In this document: in pieces, positions 63,886 through 64,000 of the stretch | Numbering within the stretch: the stretch's first letter is position 1 | Layout of the letters: every line of letters starts with the position of its first letter | DNA from: Eublepharis macularius | Taxonomy: Eukaryota > Chordata > Lepidosauria > Squamata > Eublepharidae | Length of the DNA stretch: 64,000 bases | Reading direction: 5' to 3' | NCBI RefSeq assembly: GCF_028583425.1 | Contig: NC_072791.1 | Span: 38,757,368-38,821,367 of the forward strand | Notes under the pieces: model-generated | Databases searched by the model: none | The model's input: the letters and a program-made list of their open reading frames with translations, nothing else | What the model was told of the DNA's origin: nothing | Position numbers and translations under genes: made by a program

Positions 63886-64000
63886 GCTGATTTATTATCC
63901 TCATACTCGATAGATAACTCTATAGACGGTCTGGCAGGAATACAGCTACTCATAGCATTGCATAAAATACCAGCCAATTCAGCACAGCATTTCCAGCTCT
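63886..64000. other. Intergenic end of window
   Basis: Nothing recognisable is seen. Confidence 0.5.

Overview
The window looks like repeat-rich, non-coding chromosomal DNA of a squamate reptile (lizard or gecko type). The repeat mix points there: BovB LINE 3' ends, tRNA-derived SINEs with a B box, L2/CR1-type LINEs, a CR1 3' end, an L1 fragment, a Penelope-like element, Ngaro (tyrosine-recombinase) retroelements, and many hAT elements and short hAT-type MITEs with 8-bp target-site duplications (TSDs). I could not support any host protein-coding exon, tRNA or rRNA gene. Every long open frame with a recognisable product belongs to a transposable element.

Layout. 1-5.6 kb: intergenic sequence with one hAT MITE, a BovB end, a SINE, a fold-back element and a GAAA/GAAG microsatellite. 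5,632-12,362: a young-looking, apparently whole Ngaro retroelement on the minus strand (gag-like, RT/RNase H, tyrosine recombinase, SGNH hydrolase) with the split direct repeats typical of the family. 12.4-14.6 kb: plain sequence. 14,578-28,028: a 13.45-kb hAT DNA transposon with a perfect 8-bp TSD, CCGAAA-rich subterminal arrays, ten copies of a ~294-bp G-run repeat, an open 912-aa BED-finger/hAT transposase gene, and a duplicated 3' region carrying a second poly(A) signal. 28-40 kb: intergenic DNA with four more copies of one hAT MITE family, SINE and BovB pieces, and an L1 fragment. 40.2-46.7 kb: L2/CR1-type LINE fragments, a solo Ngaro terminus, and a CR1 piece that holds a fold-back MITE. 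47-49.2 kb: mostly single-copy DNA, part of which resembles conserved non-coding DNA. 49.57-52.2 kb: a Penelope-like element with a GIY-YIG endonuclease. 52,593-59,157: a second Ngaro-family element with decayed interior but matching terminal repeats, and an internal 136-bp minisatellite derived from its hydrolase region. 59-64 kb: fold-back MITEs, a 77-bp tandem duplication and apparently unique DNA.

Working relationships. The giant hAT carries what a self-mobilising element needs: ends, subterminal motifs, transposase and 3' processing signal. Its upstream region looks like spliced 5' leader exons and repeats. The whole-looking Ngaro and the decayed one with matching ends suggest an autonomous/non-autonomous pair of the same superfamily, though the two copies here are not the same subfamily. 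The short hAT MITEs have hAT-like TSDs but encode nothing and must have been moved in trans.
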